From positions 1 to 25,048 of the forward strand of contig JAGYYN010034428.1 in NCBI GenBank assembly GCA_021441665.1: 25,048 nt of DNA. The letters run 5' to 3'. The translations under genes were made by a program, and so were the position numbers. Every line of letters begins with the position of its first letter. The first letter of the stretch is position 1. Positions 9,021 through 19,500 of this stretch are shown piece by piece. The notes under the pieces were generated by a model. That model was given only the letters and a program-made list of their open reading frames with translations, was not told where the DNA came from and searched no databases. The DNA comes from Euplotes cf. woodruffi 2 WChen-2021. Lineage: Eukaryota > Ciliophora > Spirotrichea > Euplotida > Euplotidae.

Positions 9021-11717
9021 TTAAGGATTTATTAAAGATGTAAGGTCTATTAAATCATCTCCATTCATCGGATCATCACAGTCTTCGTTTTTGTCTAAGT
9101 TTGCATTATTTGTATTTTTATTATTTTTATCATTAAGTGAGTCATAGATCAGATCTTCTTTATCTAAAAAGTCCATATCAATCTCTCCAGTTCTCGTCGA
9201 TGCATTTTCATATTCACTAAAATGGCCTTCACCTCTCCTTCCTTTTGCAGGTTGACTGCAAGTAAATGTACTTTGCGAGTTCATGCCTCGTTTATCTTGT
9301 TGAGTTGAATTTTGAGAGCTGTCAATATAAAAATTATTCATATTGCCTCCAATCCTCGGTGTATGCGATCGTTCGTCTTGCGATCACAGCGACCCGTTGA
9401 AATCAGATCTTTCATTCATAAAGCTATCAGGGTTGAATTCAAACAGCTGGTTTGTGCTCTTTTTATTAGCTCGCTTTTTATGTATTACTGGATCAGGGAA
9501 GTCACCCGGGTTTAGCCCAAGTCTTAGTAGAATCTCGTGCTTAGCTTCTTGATACCTTTCGTAGCTCATTATCACTGGGAATATCTCTTCAAGAAGGCCT
9601 GAGTTTAATCAGTGTTCCATCAGAATAACCGTCATTATTGCATCGAGAACAATAATGTCTTTCCTCATCATGAGCCGAGCATGCGCTTCAGATATACGAA
9701 TTAAAGACTCAAGCATTCTGATTGTCTTTCGATCTTTTGGCAGTCTTTCTCGCTTTCTCAGGAACTGGTAATAATTTTGAAATATCCTAGCAGCTTCATC
9801 AGATACTTCCGGATTGAAGTCTCGCTGAATATACAAAATGTACTTGCTTAGCTTATCAACTCCCCATAAAGATTGGTCAATAACGTCTTCATTTTCTCGG
9901 TTCTATGTTTTTAGTTAGAAATTGCTTACCATAGAAAGTTTGAAATTTGCATGTGCTTGGTCATATTCAGTTAAATGCTCGTCTTTCATCACAAATATCA
10001 GATCAAACCTACTCAGCAAGGAGCTTGCAATTCCTGTATTTTGAAAGTTATTGTAGTTCATGTCGATCTTAGTCGAGTTGCTCGGATTTGTAGCAGCAAT
10101 AATAGTTGCTCTCGCATTGATTTTACATACTAACCCTGCTTTAGCAATTGAAAGTGTCTGCTGTTCCATTGCTTCATGTACTGAGCCTCTATCTTCTGGT
10201 TTAATAAGAGCAAATTCATCGATTCAGCAGACTCCTCAATCAGCCAATACAAGTGCACCGGCTTCTAAAATCCATTCGTTTCCGTCTTTGAAAGCTGCGA
10301 CAGTAAGACCAGCTGAGGTTGTTCCGATACCAGTTGTCATTACGGACCTCATTGATAGTTTTTGCGCAAATCAAAGGAGTCAAGACTTCCCTGTACCTGG
10401 TTCTCCGACCATAAGCATGTGTATCTGACCTCGAATCCTCGTGTTATCCTGCTCCATGAGTTTTGGTACTCCTCCAATTATTGCAAGTAGCATTCCGAGT
10501 TTTTGTTCGTTCTTTTCGTAGATATAAGGGCAGATAGACTCAATAAGTTTATTTCTTCCTTCTAGCATTTGGTGTTCTTTCCAGAACCTCTTGAACTCAG
10601 CTTTGTTTTCTTGAGTGACGTCGAACTTCTGAATGAATTCTTTCTTGTTCAGCACGATGATGTTATTAGCAAGAATTGCGATGTCGATGATTGGTCGGTC
10701 TTCTCGACCGTAGTTTTTCCACCTTTGAATCAAAATTCCATTGATCAGGACATCGTCTCCTGGCTTGCACATGTCAACTAAGTTATCCTCGAGGATTACT
10801 AATATCGATCGAGGAATATTACCCGGCTTTAGAGTCTTAAACAGCTCTTGAACTTTTATTTCTTGATAATCAGAGAAAATTGAGGTATTCGGGACAGGGA
10901 CAAACTGACGATTCGATCACGGGACCATTGAAAACGAACCGCCAGCAGATTTAATATCGCCTTCTCCGTTGTTTTTAGCTTTCCTTCTTATCATCATGTT
11001 CTTCATCATGTCCATGAAAGGATTGCTTTGCTTTTCGACTTCAGCGCCTCAAACTGGAGGCAGCTGAAGCTTGGAAAATTCGAAGATATCCGAATATGCT
11101 TTGTATATCTTTCCGCATTTCTTTCATTCGAAGTCTTTTTGGAGTTCTCTGTTCTTAACATTCGTTGTCCTGATGACAGTTCCGAAGATTGTTACGTATT
11201 TAGAGACATGGTAGTCTCTCAAATTACGAATGGATTCAACTTTGACTTCTGGAAGCGGAGGAACGTTGATCAGTCTGATATCCACGTACTGCTTTACGAC
11301 AGACCCTCTACGCTAATTAGTAAATGTGCACTTACTGATAACTTTGCTTGATGTTGTCGTATAATGCATTCTGCACTGAGATGAATCAGACTCTCAGGTA
11401 ATGGAGGAAGTCTTCTGGGTACTCATGAAATTTTCAGCGGATACAGTAAATTGAATACTTTACTTAAAACACATTAATTAGCGGTGCTTTCTCTCCCCTC
11501 AAATTTTCAACCGATCCACGGAAAATTGTAAGTGAAGTCGAGCAAGCTATATAGATATGTGTTGAAGTACTTACTCAAATGAAATATCGTAGTGAAGCAG
11601 AGGATCTGGCTCATTAATAATCTCCTTAAGACTGACTCAGTATTTCTTCGTGAGGTACGTAACTACATTTTTAAGCTCTTCAGTCTGCCCTTTCTCCTTA
11701 TCAATGTTTCTTTCCAT
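9021..11717 (-). CDS. MCM9: MCM9, DNA helicase of the MCM8-MCM9 pair
   Basis: Exons 11575-11717, 11336-11457, 9930-11307 and 9021-9902 give about 841 residues; introns are 117, 28 and 27 nt. In order: an N-terminal helical domain ([20 protein letters not shown]); an OB/zinc-finger region with CKKC near residue 146, whose first Cys is [13 protein letters not shown] and [16 protein letters not shown]; Walker A GEPGTGKS near 396; Walker B CCIDEF near 452; the block [19 protein letters not shown]; the arginine finger SLLSRFDL near 520; and the lid helix [17 protein letters not shown]. The QRWK and AGLVCK blocks are MCM9-like rather than MCM2-7 or MCM8. MCM9 works with MCM8 in recombination repair of forks and double-strand breaks. 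The tail after about residue 640 is polar and probably disordered. One phase break without a stop lies in exon 2 at a run of four A (11424-11438). Confidence 0.92.
9903..9929 (-). other. Intron 3 of MCM9
   Basis: A 27-nt intron with GTAAGC donor and CATAG acceptor. Splicing joins KLSM to NRENEDV and restores the conserved link from the AAA+ core to the [10 protein letters not shown] lid region. Confidence 0.85.
11308..11335 (-). other. Intron 2 of MCM9
   Basis: A 28-nt intron (GTAAGTGC donor, GCGTAG acceptor) whose removal joins QSYQ to [12 protein letters not shown]. An earlier AG (TTAG) would lead to an in-frame TAA. Confidence 0.8.
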
Positions 11718-12051
11718 CCAAATTGTTAGAAATATTTAGATTTTAAGGATTATTTATTCAGATTGAAAAAATAATATATTTTAACAAATTATAATAAGAG
11801 GGCGTTGAAATGTCCCCCTTTTTAGCTAATTAAGTGTCCAATAGAAAAGGACGCACATCCTATTCACACTTTCAACTAATTGTAAATAAAATAATTGGCA
11901 TTGTTAAGTTTTCAATTTAAATCAATTTCGAATAATATTTGTCTCTGATATTTTGCATAAAGTTATTTCATATTGTATACAATAAATGAAGGCAGCTTTG
12001 CAATTGCATTTAGTTCGAATTAAATAAGCGCAGACCTAAATATTTATATAA
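11718..12051. other. Divergent spacer with four TTGAA-core motifs
   Basis: 334 bp between the starts of MCM9 (-) and the orphan gene (+), without a credible ORF. It holds GATTGAAAAA at 11761-11770 (+), GTTGAAATGT at 11804-11813 (+), ACACTTTCAAC at 11866-11876 (-) and a perfect minus-strand breakage match at 11908-11917. The middle two form an imperfect inverted repeat flanking a GC-richer core with two C- or G-rich runs. Both promoters must also lie here. Confidence 0.45.
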
Positions 12052-14656
12052 ATGAACTCAATATCGAAGCGGAGAGTCAAGGTAACCAAAATGCTCGGCA
12101 AACCAGGAGACATCCACCATGTCATGAAGATGAACTTCATGAAGCTCCAGGAACAAAGTAAGGTCAAATACAAAATCTTTAATTTTTGCTTATTTGCATA
12201 CGAGCAGTGATTTGGCCCATTACTGCTGAAATTATATAGCTTTTAGCATTTTCTGGATTTATAACCTTTGACTGAAAAATCAAATAAAATGATATACGGC
12301 AAGCTTTGATTTCTTCAGTTTTTTGTTTTCACTCAATATTTTAATATTTGCAGGTTTATCGCATTCTCTATCTTCGTTATTATTTTCTTTAATATTTCAG
12401 CGAATTCTGAAATTTAGTTTGCTTTTTGAAAAGTCAAAGCTTCAATCACAAGCAAATTATAAATACTATAAATATGCTTTGAATATAGAAAATATTAATG
12501 ACTGTGTAGATACTAGAAATTAGCTTATTATTTGCTTTAGCAATCAATAATTTTAAATCATTGATTAAATATAGAAAAAATTAAGATTTTAATTATTTCT
12601 CGGTTTCATCAATAAAATACAACCATTCTGGTAATTTATCTTTTTATCAAAGTATATTTGTGAATTGATTCATATTTTGAGTTAATTAATTTAGACTTGC
12701 GAAAGTATAATACTTTTATTTTTGATTGCAAATATCAATCAGAAATTATCCATTTTCTATTGTTATCTCCCATTTATTAAGACATAGTACTGGTTTACTT
12801 ACTTAAATTTGATTTATATATCAGATTTAAGGGAGCATGATTTACAATTAATTTATTTTAGTCTTCATAATGGTGTTTATGCCACAGAATGTATAAATAT
12901 ACAACTCCTATATCCTTCTCTGCTAGATGCACATCTTCACAGCCGAACAATCATTTTTAGGCACTGTCTCAAGCCCCCAAGACGAAGATAAAATTCCTCG
13001 CAATCTCAGGAAATTCGGAGAAAGGGCACGGAATCATAATTACAGTGTGCAAGTGGAGAAAAAGGAGTAAGCAGGAGTTAGATCAATTAACACAATTAGG
13101 TTCTTGTATTCGCTACATAAATATTCACAGCTGTTTTAGGCTAAAATTATTATGTTTGATTGGCAGCTTTGATCATGTTAATATAGGAACTTAACTGAAG
13201 ACGGCTACAATGGCAGGATCGAGATAAAATAGTATCCTGGACCACCAGCTCAAACCCTATGGTGAAAACGCAGTCACTGATGTTGTAAGCAGCAGGTAAT
13301 AAGTTTTATCAGAGCGACCAAAACTCGAACAAAAGAAAGAAAAAGCGACCGCATTTAAATAGCATCAGTGTTGACAGTTCTCATCACCGAGTGTCTCACA
13401 GCAACAAAGCTATGATAGCCATTGCGACAGGAGGAATAGACATCAGCCATCTTAAAAGTGGAGATTTTAAATCTGAAAACTGTAGAGGTACTCAGTTAAT
13501 TTTAATTATTGATAAAAGCAGATAAATCTAGTTGTTTGCAATTGGACTTATTTTTGATTAAAAAAATCTGAAATATTATTTTTATTGATAACTAAAGCAA
13601 AATAAAAAATACTTGTTCTGCACAGTCCTATTAAAAACTAAAAGATATTTAATATAGAGCCAAATAAGGAAAACGAGTCTGCAGTTCCAAGCAATCGATA
13701 TGCGATGGGGAAAGAATACACCCCTATTAACAGAATTAGAAAGAACTTCGCGATGAAATCTGCATTTGGACCTTTACTAGGTAATTATTCCGTTTTAATA
13801 TTCCAAAGGAGGACAAAATAACGAAAGAATGATCGAGTCAGAAAGAAAGCCTTCAATGCAGAAATAGCGACCTTGCCTATAGTAGTCTTCATGCTCATCG
13901 TTTTATAGAAGAATATCGAGATGCCAGTATTAATCTTTCTTCAGCAAGAGATAAAGACTATACTCCAGGGCCAAGCTCAGCAACGATTCAAGATAAATTT
14001 AAAGACAAGTTTTATCACCAAATGATGAACCAAATGGCTACAAAGATGAAGAAGAATAATGTTAAAATCGAAAGTGAAATTTATGACAACCGGGTAGATA
14101 GCAAGGCTCAAAATACTCCAGGTGCAAAATCAGTAATCTTGCCCTTGCTGAGTAAATCTCCAAAATCGATAAAGTCTCCAAAAACTAACGTCCAAGATAT
14201 GAATTTCGGTAAAGAAGAGCATACAGTCAAAATAGTGCCAATGAGGAGTAGGTATCTCGGCTTAAAAATGTAGAGGGTAACGAAAATCCTTTTGCCTCGC
14301 CTAAAATCAAAAAGTACGGCAGCAACGGAGGCGGTAGTAAAGTCACGTACTCTCTTGATGCCTCAAGTTTGATTGATGTGCTGAATCAACAAACTTCAGA
14401 AATGCTATTTGGTTATGAACCCGACTCATCAGGCGGAAAATTCATTCAAAATAAAAGTATTGACAGCAACCATTACAACAGATTCTATTCGCATTTTGAA
14501 AAAGAAAAAGAGCGCCAGTCTTTTCACAATAAGAAGAATGTAAGATTTAGTAAAGAAGTTGCGACCCCGAATGACTACCAACAAGCTCCTAATTTCTACG
14601 CAAGTGATAAGAAGCCGATCTTAAAAAGTGGGCAGAATATTAAAAGTATTAACTAA
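12052..14656 (+). CDS. Orphan polar protein with an RVxF-like motif
   Basis: Exons 12052-12157, 12961-13066, 13187-13487, 13658-13780, 13809-14247 and 14274-14656, with three +1 frameshifts (13230, 13297, 13865), give exactly 485 codons. The match of phase across every junction supports the model. I do not recognise the family. The protein is rich in Ser, Lys and Asn, has no membrane segment and looks mostly disordered: a basic N terminus (SKRRVKVTKML), a KKKR cluster near residue 125, several SPK sites near residue 330 (possible proline-directed phosphorylation) and KKNVRF near residue 440. The last fits the RVxF docking motif for protein phosphatase 1, but such short motifs arise by chance. 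Introns are 803, 120, 170, 28 and 26 nt. A regulatory or scaffold role is only an inference. Confidence 0.72.
12158..12960 (+). other. 803-nt intron 1 of the orphan gene
   Basis: GTAAGG donor and ATTTTTAG acceptor; splicing joins phase 1 exactly. It is by far the largest intron in the window, very AT-rich, with no credible ORF and a weak inverted repeat AATCAAT/ATTGATT near 12542-12566. It could be a plain long intron, or a short intron enlarged by an internal eliminated sequence; no clear TA-flanked terminal repeat was found. Confidence 0.6.
13227..13232 (+). other. +1 frameshift site AAA-TAG (orphan gene)
   Basis: GAG ATA AAA TAG followed by T. Skipping T13230 continues as AGT ATC CTG GAC CAC CAG in an open frame. 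Confidence 0.75.
13294..13299 (+). other. +1 frameshift site AGG-TAA (orphan gene)
   Basis: AGC AGC AGG TAA followed by T. Skipping T13297 gives AAT AAG TTT TAT CAG and about 60 open codons. A non-AAA slippery codon; a 17-nt GT..AG intron here would not restore the needed frame. Confidence 0.6.
13862..13867 (+). other. +1 frameshift site AAA-TAG (orphan gene)
   Basis: ATG CAG AAA TAG followed by C. Skipping T13865 gives AGC GAC CTT GCC TAT and opens about 125 codons. Confidence 0.82.
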
Positions 14657-14757
14657 ACCATTTCAATTAATTTAATAGCTGAACTTCTAATAAACTACGT
14701 ATTCTCTCTTCGTTTATTTAATTAATTTAAATTGAATATTAATTTCAAAAACAAGAA
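14657..14757. other. Tandem gap with mirrored breakage-like motifs
   Basis: This 101-bp AT-rich gap between two + strand genes holds TTTCAAT at 14661-14667 (minus orientation, one mismatch to the consensus) and AATTGAATAT at 14730-14739 (+, differing only at the weak position). This is the same outward-facing arrangement as in the IDH/COX19 gap. Confidence 0.4.
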
Positions 14758-17700
14758 ATGCAGAATAATAAATCGAGCGCATGTTCTTTCCACCAACACA
14801 ACTACCACCTAAGAACTGCTCCTCGAGACCCCCTCGACAAAAACAAAGGAGCCAAGATCGGGTCAGACGGAGAGCTGTACAACCCGCAGTTCGGAGAACT
14901 CAAGCCAAGGGTCATGAAGGAAAGGGGCGCCTTTGCAGGCGGATTCAAGATTATGGAAAAAGACCGGAAACCTCAGCAGTTCGCCACATTTGCTTCAGAC
15001 GACTCTGAAGGCTGCACTTCGAGTATTAGCGGAAATGTTACGAAAGACATGGTGTTTAAAGACCTGGATTTACACGACGAAATCGAAGTTTCAGGCAAGA
15101 CAGGGGGTGGACTTACTCGCAAAGCTATATCGAAAGAGATAGTCGAAGACATCTCAAAAGAAATCAACAAACTCCAAAGACACAAAGAAAATCTAGAACG
15201 CAGGAGGGAATACGCACTCACAGGCGAGATTAAAGAAGACGAAACTTTTGAAGAGAAAGGACAGAAGATCAAGAGGGCACTTGAAGAGGAAGGAGCGAAG
15301 GTCTTACATGCCGACCCGAATAGAATTCAAGCTCAAAGACATCAGACAGGACAACTCGGCGGAATTGGAGAGATCACTCTCGAAGAAGTTCGTGATATGA
15401 GAATCAAAAATGAACAAAGACTCAAAGAAATTGAAGATCAGTACTTTAAAGCAAAGTCAGCGAAAGATCTTGGCTCTGCTATTCTTGATAAATTCTTCCC
15501 AAATGTTACTTTTCAAAAAGACGATAATGGAGAGTTTCAAACTGCACATTTTAAAGGAAGTGATCGATTAGAAGAACCAACCTTTAAATATAAAGATTTC
15601 AGTAAAGGGGACGCAAAATCTAAACTGAAAAATCACAAATCTAAATCAAGACTCGAAGACGTGACTAAGCCATATTACATGCAAGGAGTGGCAACCAAGT
15701 ATGTGCCAAAAGTTGGTAAATACAAAAATGAAGATGTTGATAATAACGAAATGAACGAAGCAACACAAAATTTGTGGAATGCCCCATCTTTTTATTCAAA
15801 ATCAGGTATTTTTATTACTTAATCTTTAGGAAAGCCAAAGAACTCAAGAGATGCTGCATATGAAGCAAAGTTCAAGCGTTATCTCTATAATAAGCACCAA
15901 AAACACAAATTCGATTTGCAAAAGGAAAGAGGAAAGAAGCGAGACTACGACACATGGATGTACGGACCTGAATCGCCACATAAAGATGCTAAGACTATTG
16001 ACTGGGAAGGAACAGATGTCTATAAAAAGCTTCATAAAACAAACCTCGACGAGTTAAAAGGAAGTATTGACGACAACGAATTATTACGCCAAGAGATTCA
16101 AAAAGATAAAAACCAGCTTGAAAGCTTATCAAAACAAGACGAAATCTTATTCAACATTCTTAAATGGATTTTTAATGCGATTAGGAAAGAAAAAGAATAT
16201 GTAAATAAAAATGAACTTGTAATCCAGCTTGAAATGAACCAACAGATCGTTGATTCATTCGGCTTCGGGAACTTCGATAATTTCAAGTCCCAACTCGCAG
16301 ATTTTCAAACCCAACAAGTAGGCACGTGCACTTGGGATGAATTCATCGACTTCTTCATTTCAAAAAGCGGACTAGCGAATGATAAATCTGAGTGGTGGAA
16401 GACTTTTCTCTTAGACATGGATGCAAAGGAAAAAGCTAAGAAAGAACAAGAGCTTTACAATAGTCCCGAGCAGAAGCTTAAAAGACTCAATGACAAGGCA
16501 TTTGAGAAGTCAGCTCAAAAACTTACTATTGATATTAAGGAAGCAGATGGAGAAAAGCTCAAAATGCTAAGTGACTCAAGAGTATCGAAAACCAATCTTG
16601 ATCTAAAACAGACCAAAGCAGATACAGGGTATGATACTGCTGCAGATGAACTTGATATATTTAAAAACAGACCGAAGTGCCTGCTTCTTGACTCTCACTG
16701 AGCTTTACTCGAAGAGATATTCTGAGAACTTGATAAGTATGACGACTATATTTTAATCAGACATGACTTCATTCATTCTTTGAGGGAAGACGACAGAATT
16801 AAGGTATTCATTGACCGACCAGTAGTACAGTTACCAAAGTCAAGAAAAACCGTATCATTTGGACAAGTCTTAAAAGAAATTGAACAAGAGCAAAAGATAT
16901 GACAAGAAGATAAAGTAGCTTCACTCGATCAGCAAATTTGTGACAAAACTTATATTACATTCAGAGAATTCATAAACTACTTTAAAGAATACAAATCACC
17001 AGAGCAAAGACACCGAGAAGAAAAGTATGAATTCACCAAAGACGTGTATCTTTCAGAGCCGATTCCGAAAATTGAAGAATCAGATGACAACCAAGACATC
17101 CTCGACAACACTCACAGGCTGAGAGAGGAAGACTTGATCGATGCGGATGTTGAGCATCTAAATCTAATAAATGACATCTATGATTCTCTTCCCCGCGTCC
17201 ACGGCACTGACGATGTGAATAAAGACGAGTTCTTTTTGATTTTAAGAAAAGATCCCCAAATCAGAAGGATTCTCACAACGATTGCAAGAGAACCAGACGG
17301 AAAGTCGCGCATTCAACGGGAGACGTATCAAGAAGTCCTCGATCGGATGGAGAAGTGTGAAAACCTCAAAACTCTGTCGTGGTCTACAATAATTGAGTAC
17401 TTTACAAAAAGAGGCCGGCCACTGACTCAAGAGGAAAAAGCTCAGCTTATTCAGCAAGATAAAGACCACGACGAGTTTTTAAAGAAATAAAGAAGCAGCT
17501 GAAAAGGAGGAAGAAAAGCAGTTCTTTGATAATCTTCGCAACCCACCGGGACTCGAAGACAATGCAGACTATAATCCTTACGACACTAAACCTGAAAAAG
17601 ATAAATATGTAAAGTTCGATGACAACACTGTATTTAAAGACTCGCTCAACGATCGAGATCTAAATTATCAAGATTCCAGAAAGCTGCATAAGTCTCAGGA

Positions 17701-19378
17701 AAGAGAAGATCTTTCTCAAATTCAGTTAACGAACAAAGACTTTGCAAAACATCAGGCAAGCCGTCTTAAGCGCTCTCATTCATCCACAAAGGAATACAAA
17801 ATTACAGTTCCTCGGTCATTCAAATTTGAAAAACGGGCGGAGCTGAAACCAAAGTCAATTCGAGAGTGGAAGGTCGAGAGAATGATTGAAGAGAAACGTC
17901 TTGAAGATCAGCTGTCCAACAAGCACTTCAAAGCCTCTCGGCCACCTCCAGAAGTCCTGATTCCTCAGTACAAAAACCTGATCGAAAAAGAGAAAAACAG
18001 GAGGAAGGAAGTTAAAGAAAAATCAAAGCAAATCACAAAAGCTAAAGAAAAACTATTTGAATTCTACAAACGTGAAGAACGCAAAAAGCAGCTGAAAGAA
18101 GAGATCAAAAAAGAAGAAAAAGAGCAGAAGTACAAATTCAAAGCTAAAAACGTGCCTGCCGAGTGCACCACTGAGAAAATGCTCGACCCAAAAGCTGAAA
18201 AGGCTCAGCGAGAGCAAAGAATAAAGGAAAGAGCGCAAAAACTATACGAAGAATCCAAAATGCCTCAAAATATGAAGAAAAACGAAGAAAAGATGAACAA
18301 AAGGAAGGAAGAAAGAATCAAAGCTCTCGAGAAAGAACTTTTCGAGTTCGACAGACGACCGAAAAGAAGAGAGAAACCGAATTTTGATAAACTGCATAAA
18401 GAATTCGACGGCGAAATGGAGAAGAAAAAGAAGGAATTCGTTCCTTCAAAGGTCATTCCTTTCAACTTGACCGAGCAGAAGGAGAGACTCGATACTTTTG
18501 AAGACACCAAAGAGGAGCCAAATGCATTCTTAAAGATGCTTGCTGGCAATGTACTGAAGCAATCCACCAAGCCAGTGCCCGTCCCGACAACGAAATAAAC
18601 TCGTCGATATCATCGATAAGAAAAAGAACGATGAAATCGAAGAAAAAGCAAGCAAAGACAGACAAAAGGCGAAAGAAGAAGAGAAAAAGAAGAAAACTCT
18701 TGAACTCAAAACAATCGTACAAGCCAAGATCGCAATGGAGGACAGGACGCAAGAAAAGAAGAAAGAAAGGAAGGAACACCTCGAAAAGAAAAAGCTGGAC
18801 AATAAAATAAACGAACTGAAGCAGCAAAAGGACATCGAGGAAATAATACAGAAAGGACAGGACCGAGAACTGCAAATAGACGGCTATGAGTCTAAATCAG
18901 GTAAACTAGAGTTGTATAATAGATACATCAGCAGCTGGTATTTGATCGTATATACTTACATCGATATGCTATTTAAAAATAAATTGTATACTATTTTAAA
19001 TGCAGCTGATATAATACCACTAAATGAAATTAATAATCCAGAGTTAAATAATTCACAATATTTACAAGGCTGTATTACTCAAGAAATACGAATAATCGTG
19101 TTAGATTTTAAAATTCACATTTTTAATATATCGCTTTAATATTCTGCTGCTAAATAACAAATATTGCAAATACGATGCTTTTTATCTTTGGGTTTGTATT
19201 TTTAATCATATTAAGATAAAGATAAAGTAAATTCTTATGTGCTGTTTGAATTAAGAACTAAAAGAATTTTGTAGATATTATGAAGCGATTCCGGCAGATA
19301 AGAAGCACCATGGAAATTTTTGATAAAAATAACGTCGAGATTTCAATGAAAGTTGATGAGGACATCGCAGAATACTAA
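14758..19378 (+). CDS. FAM161-family centriole/cilium protein with EF-hand-like repeats
   Basis: Exons 14758-15805, 15830-18900 and 19275-19378, with +1 frameshifts at 17488 and 18596, give exactly 1407 codons. The C-terminal third is the match: ITVPRSFKFEKRAE near residue 1000, then HFKASRPPPEVLIPQYK, EKSKQITKAKEKLFEFYKREE and VIPFNLTEQKERL, corresponding to the FAM161A/B (UPF0564) blocks, within long charged coiled coils. FAM161 proteins bind microtubules and belong to the centriole inner scaffold at the base of cilia, which suits a ciliate. The middle has three EF-hand-like helix pairs, at about residues 450-535 (TWDEFIDFF), 636-740 (ITFREFINYF) and 790-900; the calcium loops look degenerate. 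Animal FAM161A is about half this length and lacks these repeats. The last exon is uncertain, because the preceding frame also stays open into the intron up to 19139. Confidence 0.85.
15806..15829 (+). other. Intron 1 of the FAM161-like gene
   Basis: A 24-nt intron (GTATTT donor, CTTTAG acceptor) containing an in-frame TAA. Splicing joins YSKSG to KPKNSRDAAYEAKF. Confidence 0.85.
17485..17490 (+). other. +1 frameshift site AAA-TAA (FAM161-like gene)
   Basis: TTA AAG AAA TAA followed by A. Skipping T17488 continues as AAA GAA GCA GCT GAA AAG GAG and leads into the conserved FAM161 blocks, so the shift is required for the family domain. Confidence 0.92.
18593..18598 (+). other. +1 frameshift site AAA-TAA (FAM161-like gene)
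   Basis: ACA ACG AAA TAA followed by A. Skipping T18596 continues as AAA CTC GTC GAT ATC ATC and a 100-codon charged coiled coil. Confidence 0.9.
18901..19274 (+). other. Long 3' intron of the FAM161-like gene (374 nt)
   Basis: GTAAAC donor and TTTGTAG acceptor. Splicing gives a short charged last exon ending in TAA at 19376-19378. The first 240 nt stay open in the upstream frame (ending at 19139), giving an alternative, more hydrophobic C terminus if the intron is kept. The base composition is intron-like. Confidence 0.55.
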
Positions 19379-19500
19379 ATTTATTCTTACTATATTCAAT
19401 TTAAATTATTTAAAAATTTTTAATTGTGTAATTGACTTAATAATCATAAAAAAAATATTGAAATAGTTGAGATATATTGATTATTAAAGAAGAAATTAAT
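19379..19500. other. Convergent gap with mirrored breakage-like motifs
   Basis: This 122-bp AT-rich gap lies between the 3' ends of the FAM161-like and kinase genes. TTCAAT at 19395-19400 (minus; full match except the weak position) and TATTGAAATA at 19456-19465 (+; perfect) face apart. A further perfect minus-strand match at 19339-19348 lies within the last FAM161 exon. Confidence 0.45.

Noticed and set aside
12323-12523. 66-codon + strand ORF
   Set aside because: It lies inside an AT-rich intron, has low-complexity content and no conserved feature.
14973-15272. 99-codon minus-strand ORF
   Set aside because: Antisense shadow of the FAM161-like coding exon; Ser/Leu-rich composition typical of shadows.
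18053-18875. Several Phe/Leu/Ser-rich minus-strand ORFs
   Set aside because: Antisense of the Lys/Glu-rich coiled coil of the FAM161-like gene, not genes.
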